Shown: positions 1 to 10,398 of the stretch, in pieces | How the letters are laid out: each line of letters opens with the position of its first letter | How positions within the stretch are numbered: the first letter of the stretch is position 1 | NCBI GenBank assembly: GCA_032622095.1 | Contig: CP136065.1 | Location: forward strand, 204,548,618-204,612,617 | Direction: 5' to 3' | Source of the DNA: Siphonodentalium dalli | Taxonomy: Eukaryota > Mollusca > Scaphopoda > Gadilida > Siphonodentaliidae | DNA: 64,000 nt | Made by a program: the position numbers and the translations under genes | The notes under the pieces: generated by a model | Seen by the model: the letters and a program-made list of their open reading frames with translations, nothing else | Databases searched by the model: none | What the model was told of the DNA's origin: nothing

Positions 1-67
1 TCGGCCCAAAGGCCCGCACCTGAACGGTGCGCCCCGCCCGATCCTCGTTGACGTAGCTGCCGGCCAT
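1..67 (-). CDS. LINE ORF1 N-terminus (U2-LINE copy W), cut by window edge
   Basis: Reading the minus strand from an ATG at 67 gives MAGSYVNEDRAGRTVQVRAF, which runs off the left edge. The same N-terminus recurs at 16636 and 60004, and a variant lies at 58912. These are the first residues of the Gag-like ORF1 protein of an L1/Tx1-clade LINE, an RNA-binding nucleocapsid-type protein. The ATG is preceded by an ~80 bp leader shared with those copies and by a U2 snRNA 5' end. Only about 22 codons are present, so integrity cannot be judged. Family assignment rests on similarity to the longer copies in this window. Confidence 0.7.
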   Translation of the reverse strand, partial: MAGSYVNEDRAGRTVQVRAFGP

Positions 68-145
68 CCCTGACCGACAGCAACACAAAGGCAATTAAAC
101 AAAAGTAGGTCACGTGGAGACTAACAAAAATCACTTTGAGCTTCG

Positions 146-165
146 ACAAAAGGCCGAGAAGCGAT
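146..165 (-). ncRNA. U2 snRNA 5'-end fragment at LINE copy W
   Basis: The minus strand from 165 reads ATCGCTTCTCGGCCTTTTG, identical to the first 19 nt of U2 snRNA, which is nearly invariant in animals. After that the sequence departs from U2 and becomes the LINE 5' leader (68-145). This is not a complete U2 gene; it is the part left of an insertion point near U2 nt 20-28. The same junction recurs at 16725, 25867 and 60103. Confidence 0.85.
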
Positions 166-357
166 ACCAATTTAGGTTTTCAATTCCAGGTCACTGTTCA
201 AATCCACGACAAGAAATGGTTTGAATCACCATCAACCAAGTTTCAAAACGAAACCACCAACAACAGACATCCAAGTAAAACAAAAAAAACTTAAAAAGTC
301 CAAACCGGTCGAATACCGAAATTCTGGACGAAACGACAATCAGTCGGAAGTTTACAT
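166..357 (-). promoter_or_regulatory. Probable upstream flank of a U2 snRNA gene
   Basis: Directly 5' (minus sense) of the U2 start, about 190 bp is closely similar to 16726-16913, the matching position of LINE copy B. Because it abuts U2 +1 in both copies, it is most simply the U2 promoter region, where a proximal sequence element would be expected about 50 bp upstream. I could not identify that element from only two copies. Reading frames here are incidental. Similarity stops near 357. Confidence 0.5.
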
Positions 358-839
358 TCGATTTCCATTTCTCAATAAATGTATATTTTTCCCAACCAAT
401 TTTGGACCACTGTTCCAAACGTAGTGTGGACGATCGTCAGTACGTATTCAGACTACACTATTGACTAATCACACCTACATCTACGAAGTACAGCGACCGC
501 GTGCATCCAAAAATAACAGTTAATGGCGGGAAAATAGTGCAATTCGAATGTGGTTGGACGGTGGTTAATATTTCAGTTTCGCCAGTGAAGATTGCTTTAT
601 GCAGGGGGGGGGGGGGGGGGTAAATTATAGCGCTTTATTATTAGTAGAGTTTTTCAAAACTTTTTTCAAAACTCGACTTATGGTTTGGCGAGGGACGGTT
701 GCCGGCCGGGTGGGCAGACCTAAAGAATGCCTTATAACTTTGACATTTGTGAACGGATTCAAAAAATGTGTGGTATGGCAGTTGTTCCCAATGACTATTT
801 ACTGCCTGTAGAAAATGGGTCACTTCCGAACTTTTTTAC
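358..839. other. Non-coding stretch with a poly(G) tract
   Basis: No supported gene. A run of about 17 G residues lies at 604-620. Short open frames are low-complexity. Confidence 0.5.
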
Positions 840-1335
840 AAGAGTTATCCATCTTAGATGGTTTTTAGTTAAGTTTTTCACCGATAGCGCGAAATATTGA
901 CCAATTTCAACAATATTTGGTATATGAGACTCTTGCAACAATATCTCGGACGAGTTCGAAAACCAGGTTTGTCCGAATTTTTTTCGCGGAGTTATGGGTC
1001 TTAGTTTGTCTATTTTTTTAGCAATTTTATCACCGTTAGCGCGATAACTCAATGAAATATTAACCGATTTCAACAATATTTTGTATATGAGTCAATTGCA
1101 ACAATATCTCGGACGAGTTCGAAAACCTGGTTTGTCCGAATTTTTTTCCCGGAGTTATGGATCTTAGTTTGTGTATTTTAATCACAATTTTTTCACCGTT
1201 AGTGCGATAACTCATTGAAATATTAACGGATTCAATTGATATTTGGTATATAGGTCTATTGCAATAATATACCACCGTCCAACTTTTTTTCCCGGCGTTG
1301 TGCACCTTATTGGCAGAAGTTTGGTTTGACTGCCA
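840..1335. repeat. Diverged tandem repeat, about 150-165 bp units
   Basis: About three units share phrases such as CTCGGACGAGTTCG and a GGAGTTATGG-like block (near 844, 991 and 1154). The style matches other arrays in this window (37.3, 46.0, 61.6 kb), in which each unit contains an AGAGTTATG-like phrase, but the sequence is a different family. No coding capacity. Confidence 0.7.
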
Positions 1336-1734
1336 AACAACTCGACAAAAGCATCTTAGATGCGTACCCCTTGTTACCATATAAGTATCTATATATTTGC
1401 GTTTTGTTAGCTATATGTTTTCCCATAACACCACTAAAAATATTTATCGCAAGACATTGCAGTTCAGATGACGAAATAGACTGAACATTTGCGATTTTTT
1501 TTTTTGGGTGTGGGAACTAATTTTAGATTGTATAGGAAAGAGATAAGTATTGTCGAGAGATATTCTCACCTATCCGGCAGCTATTATATCGCAGGTAGGT
1601 GTGATAATCCTCGACCTGAAAGAGTTGCTGCTTATAGTCTGTCGGCAGTTACTTTAAACCGTTTTACAGTTTTTTTTAGCTCAACTTTACTTTGTAAAAT
1701 TTGAGCTATTGCCATGCCTTGGTATCCGTCGTCC

Positions 1735-2090
1735 GTGTATGCGTGATTTGTCAAAAATTTCCTTTAGCACAGCCTACAGGTCGTACCTTTGGTCGGATCA
1801 ATATGAAATTTGTCATGGCTGTTGACATTAACATGTAGATGGGAACGAGTCATTTTGGGGTCATTCGGCGAAAAAACATGGCCGTCAGCAGCAATTTTGG
1901 ATTTTTACTCTTTACATGACTAAATCCTTTGACACAGGCTACAGGTCGAATCCAATTTGTCATGGATGTTAACAATGACATGTAAATGGGAACGAGTCAT
2001 TTTGGGGTTTATTCGGCAAAAAAACATGGCTGCCAGCAGCCATCTTGGATTTTACTCTTTGCATAACTAGGCCTTTCAACTTTTCACATT
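1735..2090. repeat. Two tandem units of about 147 bp
   Basis: The phrases ATTTGTCATGG and GGGAACGAGTCATTTTGGGG occur near 1807-1860 and again near 1953-2008, about 147 bp apart. Each unit ends in a block resembling AAAACATGGC...CAGCAGC...TTGGAT. No gene is visible. Confidence 0.75.
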
Positions 2091-2297
2091 ACTAATCACT
2101 CCATTGACTGTAACGCATGAACTTATTCCCTTTCCAGGTTGAGCTACAGTGTCATTGACACTTTCATTCATTTAAGCAACATTTGGGCCGATTTATCGGT
2201 ATTTCAATTGAACAACGATTTATTATAATATAACAGAATACATTTATACGACAAATACAATAACATAATAATCATTACATCATCACAAATAAGGTCT

Positions 2298-3137
2298 TCA
2301 ATAGCCAGATAAATATCCGACCGAATCTATATATGCGAGCATTCCCAATTGCCCTTCTCTATAAACCCTCTTGTAATGACGAAGACTGTTGTTAACGCTC
2401 CTGTATTTTCTCTGCTGTGGTCTGACCCGACCACCGTTGATTGCTTGCAGTATCGTCGATTCATGATATGCCTGTTCTTTTGTTTATGAATTCAATGAAG
2501 TTGAATAAATTAGATTTGCTCCCAGGCAGATAATTATGGATCTTCTTGTGCCAGCCTTCGACATTGTTCGTTGTTATGGGGCAGTCATTGTCGAAGTGGT
2601 TTGATGTCTGCCTGCAGTTTGGCCTCCGAGGCGAAACGCTGGGAAACAGAAATCGCCCGATGGTTGTAAAAATTGACACTTTGGCCTCTGAGGCGTAAAG
2701 GATGACGAATGCCATGGTCGCCTTCCACCCAGTACAATGTGACAGTCTGTGAATTTTTCAATGTCGCTACCTGCTGGTGCCTATTCGAGTACTAGGAACC
2801 AGGCGTCGCTTATGTCACCTACCGTATGTATGGAATACAGTTGTTGAAATATCTTCGGGCATTTGTCGAATGTCCTATCGCAGAAGAACATATGTGCATT
2901 GGACAAGTGCTGCAATTTCTCGTCTGTGCTGAAGATGAGTATTTTGTTATTCTTACCATCGTCGACTAGTAGAAAATCTCTGTTCATCGTCTTTGTATAC
3001 CGTTCTGATTGCTGAATGGCATTTTGTTGTGGAAGTTTTTGGTGGATCTTTGCTCGGGATCTATATAGTGATGCTTTCACGGAATGTAATGTCAGAACCT
3101 TTGCAATTATGTCAGGATCTGTTTTGTCTGTCCGCAA
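2298..3137 (-). pseudogene. MULE-type transposase remnant
   Basis: Minus-strand coding DNA in several frames resembles Mutator-like (MULE) DDE transposases. The stretch around 2781-2990 has FLLVDDGKNNKILIFST, then a FFCDRTFDKCPKIFQQLYSIH-like block, which is the MULE first-Asp region (usual form DGTF..P..F.QLY.IH). About 2461-2715 has TTNNVEGWHKKIHNYL, the usual conserved TNN.EGWH block. A third frame continues to a stop at 2298. At least two frame changes break it. The upstream FLYWCH-like finger at 3436-3652 is probably its N-terminus. A functional enzyme would cut and insert DNA; this copy cannot be intact. Confidence 0.7.
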
Positions 3138-3435
3138 AACTGCAAAAGCAAAATAATATCATTTTACAAATCGGTATATAATAAAGAGCGTTATCAATTA
3201 TGATATAATAAGAATTGTTTTTGTTTTTAACATATCCTATTTTCTCGATGCTTGTTGAAAATATGACATACCAGTATAGCTAACAAAGAGCGTTCTCAGT
3301 TATGATATTTTTTGTACTAGACTATATACCAATCTATCATACGATAATAAATGTTTTTTCAAAGATATATATTCTTTATATACATACTAGATATTTATTC
3401 CTGGTATAGATAGCAGTGACTGGTCTGGATGTCTG

Positions 3436-3652
3436 TCAAATTAAGGTTTTAAGCTCTGCGAGGATGGTGTCCGCAGCAATTTGGGCCAGGTCTGAGTTGT
3501 GGTTATGCTGGCTTTTGTAGGATGTGACAATGTCGTTCTTGGTGTTTACAGTAGCACTGCAGGTCTTTGAACAGCATCGCCAATGTACACTGTCGTTTCT
3601 TCGAGACTTAACACAGAACTTATAGTGGTTAAAGACAAGATATCTACCACCA
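3436..3652 (-). pseudogene. FLYWCH-type zinc finger fragment (N-terminus of the MULE)
   Basis: An open minus-strand frame ending at a stop at 3436 encodes YLVFNHYKFCVKSRRND, then a W-R-C, a downstream Cys, and SQHNHNSD. The order (aromatic/N..Y.F, W.C, C, H.H) is that of the FLYWCH DNA-binding finger, common at the N-terminus of animal MULE transposases. It lies about 300 bp upstream of and in the same orientation as the transposase remnant. It is too short for long-ORF detection and is identified by motif only. Confidence 0.6.
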
Positions 3653-4930
3653 CACCATTAGGAATGAAATAAATATGTACTTGAGCGTTTTGATATAATC
3701 TGTCTTTGGGAACCTCTGAGCCGGAAAGTAAATTCTTTGTGATGGTGGAGGAGTATAGGATCGTATGTCATTGTCTGTATTGGAATAGCTGAATCCCATT
3801 CTCTGCACACTTGGCGTGGTTAACACAACCGCGGTATAACACTGCTTACGTTTTCTTTCTGGAATAAGAAAGCACATTTCACATACCGAAATACATATAT
3901 GCACTAAAATAATTACTTGGAACCTCAGGGGAACCTACCACATAATATCCCAAATAATTACCTCCTCTCCGAACAATAAGTAGTTCCCTAATTGACAGCA
4001 CTGAAGTGAACTGCCAAACCCGAAACAAACTGGGCTGGATATTTTACATTTTGAGATTACTCCTGAGGCATAAACAACCATATACCAAACCCTCTGATTA
4101 CTGACCACATAACCCATATTATATTGTTGTGTATTTATAAATATAGTCGCTGTAATCCAAAATATTTTGAAATTGTAACATTGTGTATATTCCTCTCTAT
4201 ATTTCAAAATGAGGACAAGTTTATCATTAAATTGTATTGAATAGACGATAATAATAACGGTGTAAATGTATTTTTATTGCTGATGGCATAAAATAAATTT
4301 GTTTGGGAATGGCATACCCTTTCCTTAGTCCAGCATATATTTCATCAAATCCATCCTTTAAATAGCATTTGATTTGTATATTCGAGTTAACAGATGCAGT
4401 TGTAGTTTTGTATAGTTGCTATAAACTTCACAAAAACATATCTCAGTTGCTGTTTGGTATCCAAGTGACAATATAATATTAAGGTTGTGTATTTTGTGGT
4501 GATTTGCATGTCTCAATTGTCTTTCAAATGGTAACTATCAAGTTCAATATATTCGAGTTGATGTATAATTATTTCTGCCACTAATATGTTAGACTATATA
4601 GCTCCAGGAGCAACCGGCCTATCGAATGAGTATGTATATTATCTCTCAAGACAAACAGCACTATCGATAAATTGATAATATCTAATGTGAATCATATCCA
4701 TGAAATTTATGTTGACTCGTATAGCATACACTATCACCAATAACCCGGTTGATTGCATGGCATTCGAACATGCTCAACATGAGGTAAACAAGTCTCGCCC
4801 TAGGTAGAACATTGGGCGAGAATTGCGACTGCCCGGTGCCACAGGAGCAACCAGCCCCTTAGCGTATATGCATAATATATATTACAAGGCATCCAATATG
4901 GTATTTAGTTAATTGTTTCTTATCTGGACA
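3653..4930. other. No supported gene; weak direct repeats
   Basis: AT-rich DNA without convincing codons. A short direct repeat, CAGGAGCAACC.GCC, occurs near 4605 and 4843 and may mark ends of a small degraded element. Otherwise nothing is seen. Confidence 0.4.
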
Positions 4931-4939
4931 TGGATAACA

Positions 4940-5557
4940 TCACCATTTTCCCAGACTATGCGTGACTTTCTGGGAAATATGCTGCAATATGTGCACTCTT
5001 ATCATGTAATAACAATCGGGCATTGAGCATCCTATGTACGAACAGTTCTTTTCAAAGTCAACTTCCGTGTACCTGAGCTTTCTGCTGCAAGACAATGTAA
5101 ATTTTGGGAATTTAGTAATATGTTTGTCTTTCAAACATTTCAAAAAGTGGCTTCGTATATCATGTGCCCTAAACCGGGAATAATCTTGTCTTCCAAATGC
5201 TGGATTAAAACAAAATTCAGTAAGATTAGCCAGGGCAAAGACTCCACTATTCGTTGTCACTATTTGTTTGTTTTTGGATATGGGGTATCTTGACTGACAA
5301 TTTACCATTTTTTTCACCAGATCCGTAAATAGACTATAACTGGATTTGGGTAGATGTAGTAAGTGGATTCTTACCACTAAAAGGGAATTGAACGCGTACA
5401 CTGTTTTATCATTATCGCAAGGAATGTATGTCGAGGCCACCCAATGACTATGACCAGTGTGGTGGATTTGCCCCCCAGGCTGGTCACAACCAAATCCGGA
5501 AAAGTAATTGAAGGCATTGCACACCACATGGTTGAATGATGATTTAGGCAATGCCAC
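4940..5557 (-). pseudogene. Ulp1/SENP-like C48 cysteine peptidase, catalytic Cys lost
   Basis: A 205-residue frame carries the usual order of a transposon-borne C48 (Ulp1-like) peptidase: IHHTGHSHWVAS (catalytic His-Trp), an acidic YDS-like position that here reads YAFNS, then TTNSGVFALANL and RAHDIRSHFLKCLKDK. In active enzymes the block before GVFA is DCG, with Cys as nucleophile. Here it is N-S-G, so the nucleophile is missing, and the Asp is also absent. The tail has spaced Cys residues that could be a decayed PHD-like finger. Ulp1 domains of this type are often carried by DNA transposons. Orientation matches the two frames upstream (5637-6242). Confidence 0.6.
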
Positions 5558-5636
5558 TAGGATGATTTGTTAAATTAGGAACCAGCTCCTTTATAACTTC
5601 AAAGAATCTAGTATGAGCCCTCTGGAATTTCGTATA

Positions 5637-6242
5637 TTACATTTCTAAAAACCTGAGTCGAGACCTAAAAATCTCCAATATTGAATGTGGTGTCGTAACC
5701 CAACATGAATTGATGTGTCCCTGTATCTTCCGAAATAAGCTCATTAAAAGCCTCTGTCCATTATGGATATTTATTATACAGAACATATCTTGATTTGTTA
5801 TGGTCATTGGTGGTATTATATCAAGTTGTGATGCCAACTGTAAAACATTGGCAATCGAATCTGTGGAAATTTGATTCGCATTAAGAACTTGTGACTAATT
5901 ATTCCTAACTTGTTTGACATTTCTAGGATTTAAAACCCCTTGGTACTGCGTCGACGTCTGACCAGTGACAAGTTTTTGATATATCTTAGTTGGGTATTCT
6001 GATTGGTTTGAAATAGTGTTTCTAATGTTTCGGAGAGTAGATTGTGTTATTCTTTTATAGACTCTTGCTTGGCATTCCCATGACTCGGGGATATTGAAGC
6101 GTCGCCATGGTAATGTACAAGGACAATTTGGTTTATCATGCAAAATGTATGCTTCTCTCGTTAATAAATTTGAACATTTAACATCGTCATTGTTTACTTT
6201 ACACTTGTATGTTTTTGTCAAAACAGGATTTGAACGAGGCAA
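5637..6242 (-). pseudogene. Upstream part of the Ulp1-bearing element, unrecognised domain
   Basis: Two minus-strand frames (6242-5895 and 5837-5637) precede the Ulp1-like frame. The first includes AYILHDKPNCPCTLPWRR, WECQARVYKRITQSTLR and LNPRNVKQVRN, a block I associate with repetitive invertebrate genes but cannot name. The second has no recognised motif. Same strand and 60-80 bp gaps suggest one decayed multi-domain transposon gene with the Ulp1 domain at its C-terminus. Function cannot be assigned. Confidence 0.4.
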
Positions 6243-6340
6243 TTTCGTTGTGCCATGATTTCACCAACTGTATTGATCACATTTCCAATCATTCTTGTTT
6301 AACTAATCCTGATATGCAAACAAGTAAAGATGGCCACCTA

Positions 6341-6652
6341 GCGGTTTAACTGGGGGAATATCACATATCTTGTTCAAATCTGGATTATCAAGAATTTCTG
6401 CTGGATTTGCAATTGTTAGCGGTTTAACTGGGGGAATATCACATATCTTGTTCAAATCTGGATTATCAAGAATTTCTGCTGGATTTGCAATTGTCAGCGG
6501 TTTAACTGGGGGAATATCACATAACTTGTTCAAATCTGGATTATCAAGAATTTCTGCTGGATTTACAATTGTTAGCGGTTTAACTGGGGGAATATCACAT
6601 AACTTGTTCAAATCTGGATTATCAAGAATTTCTGCTGGATTTGCAATTGTCA
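6341..6652 (-). repeat. 78-bp minisatellite, four units, open in frame on both strands
   Basis: Four head-to-tail units start at 6341, 6419, 6497 and 6575, exactly 78 bp apart and nearly identical. Because 78 is a multiple of 3, the minus strand encodes four 26-residue repeats (core NPAEILDNPDLNK..CDIPPVKP), and the plus strand is also open. The few substitutions suggest recent expansion. No start signal or domain supports a real protein. Confidence 0.85.
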
Positions 6653-6654
6653 AA

Positions 6655-7330
6655 GTGTCTATTTGGCTGGTATAAACACCACATATATTTCCAGATGTGT
6701 TATCCGATTGAATACTACCATCCGAACTATGATCCTGTAATAATAAAAATGTTATTTAAAATAAATTATATGATGGGAGATTTTATGACTGCTGAGATGA
6801 CCTATTTAGTGATGCTTCGTGGATAAAAAAAAGTCAAATTAAAACCTGCTCTTTTATTGTTTTATATAAGGCATGTTGTTGCATGGTCACTCAAATAAAC
6901 ATTTAATGATATAAATACAGTGCGATGAATACAAAAGCATTCCATAAATTTGTGGAAATACAATAAACATAACAAGGTCGGCGCATACCCACCATGCTCC
7001 ACAGCCTGTGTCTCATCAGATTGACTCTAATTTCCATATAATGATTGGGGATGACCTTTTAATTGTGATTTTTAGCAAAAGTTTCCTGTCCTTCATGTGC
7101 CATCTTTATGATTTATGACAATATTTCGTGTACACTTAGTATATATTTAGCATATTGAATCAATTTTTAATTTGTATCATTATGGCCAACCAAACATACA
7201 TCGATGAGAATATTAGTGTCGAGATTTAAACATTTGTGCTGCACTTTCGGTAAACTAAAATGTGAATAGATATATACTGCCTCTATTGTAACTATTATGT
7301 CATGAAATGCACACTAAACTGAATTGAATA
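6655..7330. other. No gene seen
   Basis: AT-rich spacer between the minisatellite and the LINE mosaic. No coding or RNA signal. Confidence 0.4.
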
Positions 7331-7334
7331 AAAC

Positions 7335-7452
7335 GGCAGCGTTCTTGATCATCGCCGCAAAGCTGTCTGGCTTCAGCTGACGGAAGTTAGGCCCAAAGGC
7401 TTATTCCCCTGATTCGCATCAGGGGTCGCTCCTGGAGTGGACGATGGAGGCT
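7335..7452 (-). pseudogene. Shuffled scrap of LINE ORF1
   Basis: Minus strand 7400-7335 encodes FGPNFRQLKPDSFAAMIKNAA, matching the ORF1 N-terminal block FGPNFRLLKPTNFAVLLKDAA of copy B. The adjoining 7402-7450 resembles the proline-rich ORF1 C-terminal region instead. The two parts are in the wrong order, so this is a rearranged fragment next to the twin-primed element. Confidence 0.6.
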
Positions 7453-7540
7453 GCAGGGACGGTCCGTGGTCGGGGTGGGGGTGGTTGTAGATAGAAGAAC
7501 GTCCGTATACACAGTTCCAGGAATCGTTGTACTAACATTA

Positions 7541-8534
7541 TTAATTCACATCTCCCAACACCGAATCATGGTCTGAGGGACCACCCTCTTCGTCCTGCAT
7601 GTTACCAATGTCTGTAACGTTCTTTTTGTAGATCGCTGACTCATCAGACGATGATGAGGCGGATCGTTTCAGGGAGTTTCGCATCCCCGACGTGTCCATG
7701 GACGGAAATAGAGACACACTGGTGGAGAATCCATCATCAGAGGCCAGGATGGCATCCTGTGTGGCGGTAGATAAATCTACCTGACCAGGGCCGACCTGGC
7801 TGGCCTCCCGGGAGGGAGGGTGTGCATCACTGCTCGGAATCGATGGATTCCGCGACTGCCCCCAGTGTCACGGAGGAAGGCTCCTCCGGAGGGACTGAGG
7901 GGAGGCTTATCGCCCTGTTTCGCAGCAGAGTCCTCTGCTGGAGTGACAGGGGTCGCTCCCAACTTACTAACAGGGGTGGTGTCCCCCTGCTGCTGGTCGG
8001 CTGGAGATGCCGCTAGCACCTTCAGTGTCGCAGTGGAGATGGACTCCACTGGAGGGACTGGAGGGGAAGGCTTATCCCCCTGTTTCGCAACAGGGGTGGC
8101 TTCCGGTGCAAGAAGAACAAACTGGTCGTCAGACAGATGTAGCACTTCCCGACTGTCCGCAGTTTCCTCAGAAAACTGGTTACCTCCCAGCGCCGCAGCA
8201 TAGGAGGCCCTCGGTGGGTGGTGTCGACGAGTACCGCAAATGATGTTTCTGTCCTTCAGTCTCTGTTCTACCCTCCTGGGGCACAGCTCCCATGACCGGG
8301 TGTGTCCCACTCCCCGACAAGCAAAACACATAGGCTGACGTCCTTTTATAACGATGGGAATGAATTGCCCATTTGCGGTGTCGATCGAGTACGGCATCGA
8401 GTCTATGCGGTTACTGTTAACCGTCATATGGACCAATTTTGTGCCATTGGCCACGCTGCATCCCTTAACATAACTGGTGTCGTCCATTACCGAATGAATT
8501 TCGCCATAGTTCCCGAGAACTAGGGAATAGACCT
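7541..8534 (-). pseudogene. LINE ORF1 (copy A), C-terminal two thirds
   Basis: Starts mid-protein at VYSLVLGNYGEIHSVMDD (8534), equivalent to VLGNYGVIHSIRDD in copy C. It continues through SNRIDSMPYSIDT and the zinc knuckle CFACRGVGHTRSWELC, then a long Pro/Ala/Ser/Thr-rich region with repeated KQGDKP phrases. A C-terminal basic/acidic tail (SLKRSASSSSDES) ends at a stop at 7541. Knuckle spacing is C-X2-C-X4-H-X6-C, longer at the end than retroviral CX2CX4HX4C. Frame shifts occur in the variable region, with a stop near 7830 in the tail frame. The protein would bind LINE RNA in the RNP. The N-terminal RRM-like part is missing. Confidence 0.7.
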
Positions 8535-8538
8535 CGGA

Positions 8539-10398
8539 TCGATTACAAAATAGTTTTGAAAATTTTCACAAACCGCCTCCGGGACGTCATTGGCACTTTA
8601 GTGCACTCTGACCAAACTTGCGGCATTCCCGGAAGGTCCATTTTAGACAATGCCCATCTTTTACGTAATCTCATTGATTACGTCAATAATAAAAATATTC
8701 GGTGTGCCCTTATTTCCCTTGATCAAGCTAAAGCTTTTGACAGAGTGGACCACACATACCTTTTTCGTGCCCTTTCTGCATACGGGTTCAGCCCCAAATT
8801 TATTTCATGGATTAAACTTTTTTACAGTAACATCACTTCGTCTGTTATTGTAAACCAGTTTATTTCCGACCCTTTCCTCGTCACTCGATCAGTACGCCAA
8901 GGCTGCAGTATTTCCCCGCTTTTGTATGTCCTTTGTCTTGAGCCCCTTTTGATTAAATTCCGTTCGGATTCGCAGATTTTGGGTTTGTCGGTTCAGTGTT
9001 CCACTGAACCGATAAAGCTAGCTGCGTATGCGGTCGATGTCACCACGATAGTCACTAATGACAACTCTATTGAACATATATTATCTAATTGCACACTTTT
9101 TGGTAAAGCATCCGGAGCTAAGTTAAATCTGAACAAATCAGCCGGTATATTTTTAGGCTCTTGGAGAGACCGCACAGACACGCCGCATGGCTTAAAATGG
9201 GTCTCTCATCAAAAACTTCTCGGTATACAATATGGCAATGACATTAGTCTAGATGGTCACTTTCACAATCTCCTTTCAAAATTTTCGGGCGTACTACAAA
9301 ATTCGTTTGATCGAAAATTGACCCACTTCTCCCGCACCGCCCTTGTTAATACATATGCTTTATCCAAATTATGGTATTATTGTTCTATTATCCCCCTTTC
9401 TGCAGCCTATTTATGTTCTTTCAATTCCAAGATGTACAAATTCATTTGGGAGAATAAGCAGGAACCCCTGTCCCGCCGCAAACCGTTAGCGGGGAGGGAC
9501 CGGGCTTTCTCATATTCCTTCCAAATTAGATGCATTTTATATGCAACATCTTCAAAGATACATGAAATTCCCCAATATCCGATGGGGATGCTTCGTTACC
9601 TATTGGATAGGTTTATCACTGATTCGTTTTAAACCTGAACTCCGCACTAATTTGATTCCCCATTGTTCTGAACAACCTCCCCCATTTTACACCAAAGTTC
9701 TGGCAGCCCTTAGGAAATATCTGACCTTTCGCTCTGATTTTCATTTCGACAACTTTACTACCAAACAATTTTACTTGGATTTTCTAAGTAAAATTGTCAA
9801 GTCCCCAATTGTTATTAACAGATACCCATCTATTCAGTTTAACGTAACTTGGAGTAACTTACACAATCCCTTTATCGGTCCCATTGCACGGCGAGACATT
9901 TGGAAGTTGGCTCATGATATCTTACCTGTTAATCAACTTTTGCATTATTTGAAAATACAGCCATATAAATTATGCCCCCTTTGTCGGACAGACGTCGAAT
10001 CTCACGAACACTTATTTTGTTTTTGTCCACATGTTCAACCATTGTGGCGGCTAATTTTTCAGTGGGCCAATAACTTACTGCCCAAATCAGAGATTAAACC
10101 CCTAGCCAAAATTGTTCGTTTTTTGCAACTACCTCCGAATCTCGACAGGCATCACAAAGCCACAATTCTCGTGCTTCTGACTGAAGCCATCGGCACCATT
10201 TGGTACTTTCGCAATGAAGCAAAGTTTCACAAAGGCACGACTCATTCTAATAAACTTATTGTGGATTATTTAAATCGCCTTAAAATTTGTATCCTCGCTG
10301 ATTACGCGCGCCTCCACCGTTCGGAGTTCGACCGGTATTGGTTGGTAACAACTGATATCTGTCAGATTTCGAACGGCAGAGTGGAATTCACATTCTAG
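8539..10398 (+). pseudogene. LINE ORF2 reverse transcriptase (copy A), catalytic Asp changed
   Basis: Begins inside ORF2 at DYKI...FTNRLRDVIGTL, with no endonuclease. RT motifs follow: CALISLDQAKAFDRVDH (motif A, Asp present), SVRQGCSISPLLY (motif B) and LAAYAVDVTTIV (motif C). Motif C is normally YADD; copy B retains YADDVTTI. The D-to-V change removes a metal-binding Asp. A frameshift lies near 9480-9540. The C-terminal part has CPLCRTDVESHEHLFCFC, the Cys/His motif seen at the end of L1/Tx1 ORF2, and stops at 10398. Homology to copies B and C and the lack of a restriction-like endonuclease place it in the L1/Tx1 group. Confidence 0.85.

Noticed and set aside
191-424. Overlapping open frames on both strands in the U2 upstream flank
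   Set aside because: The flank is shared with copy B, but the frames are low-complexity and carry no domain.
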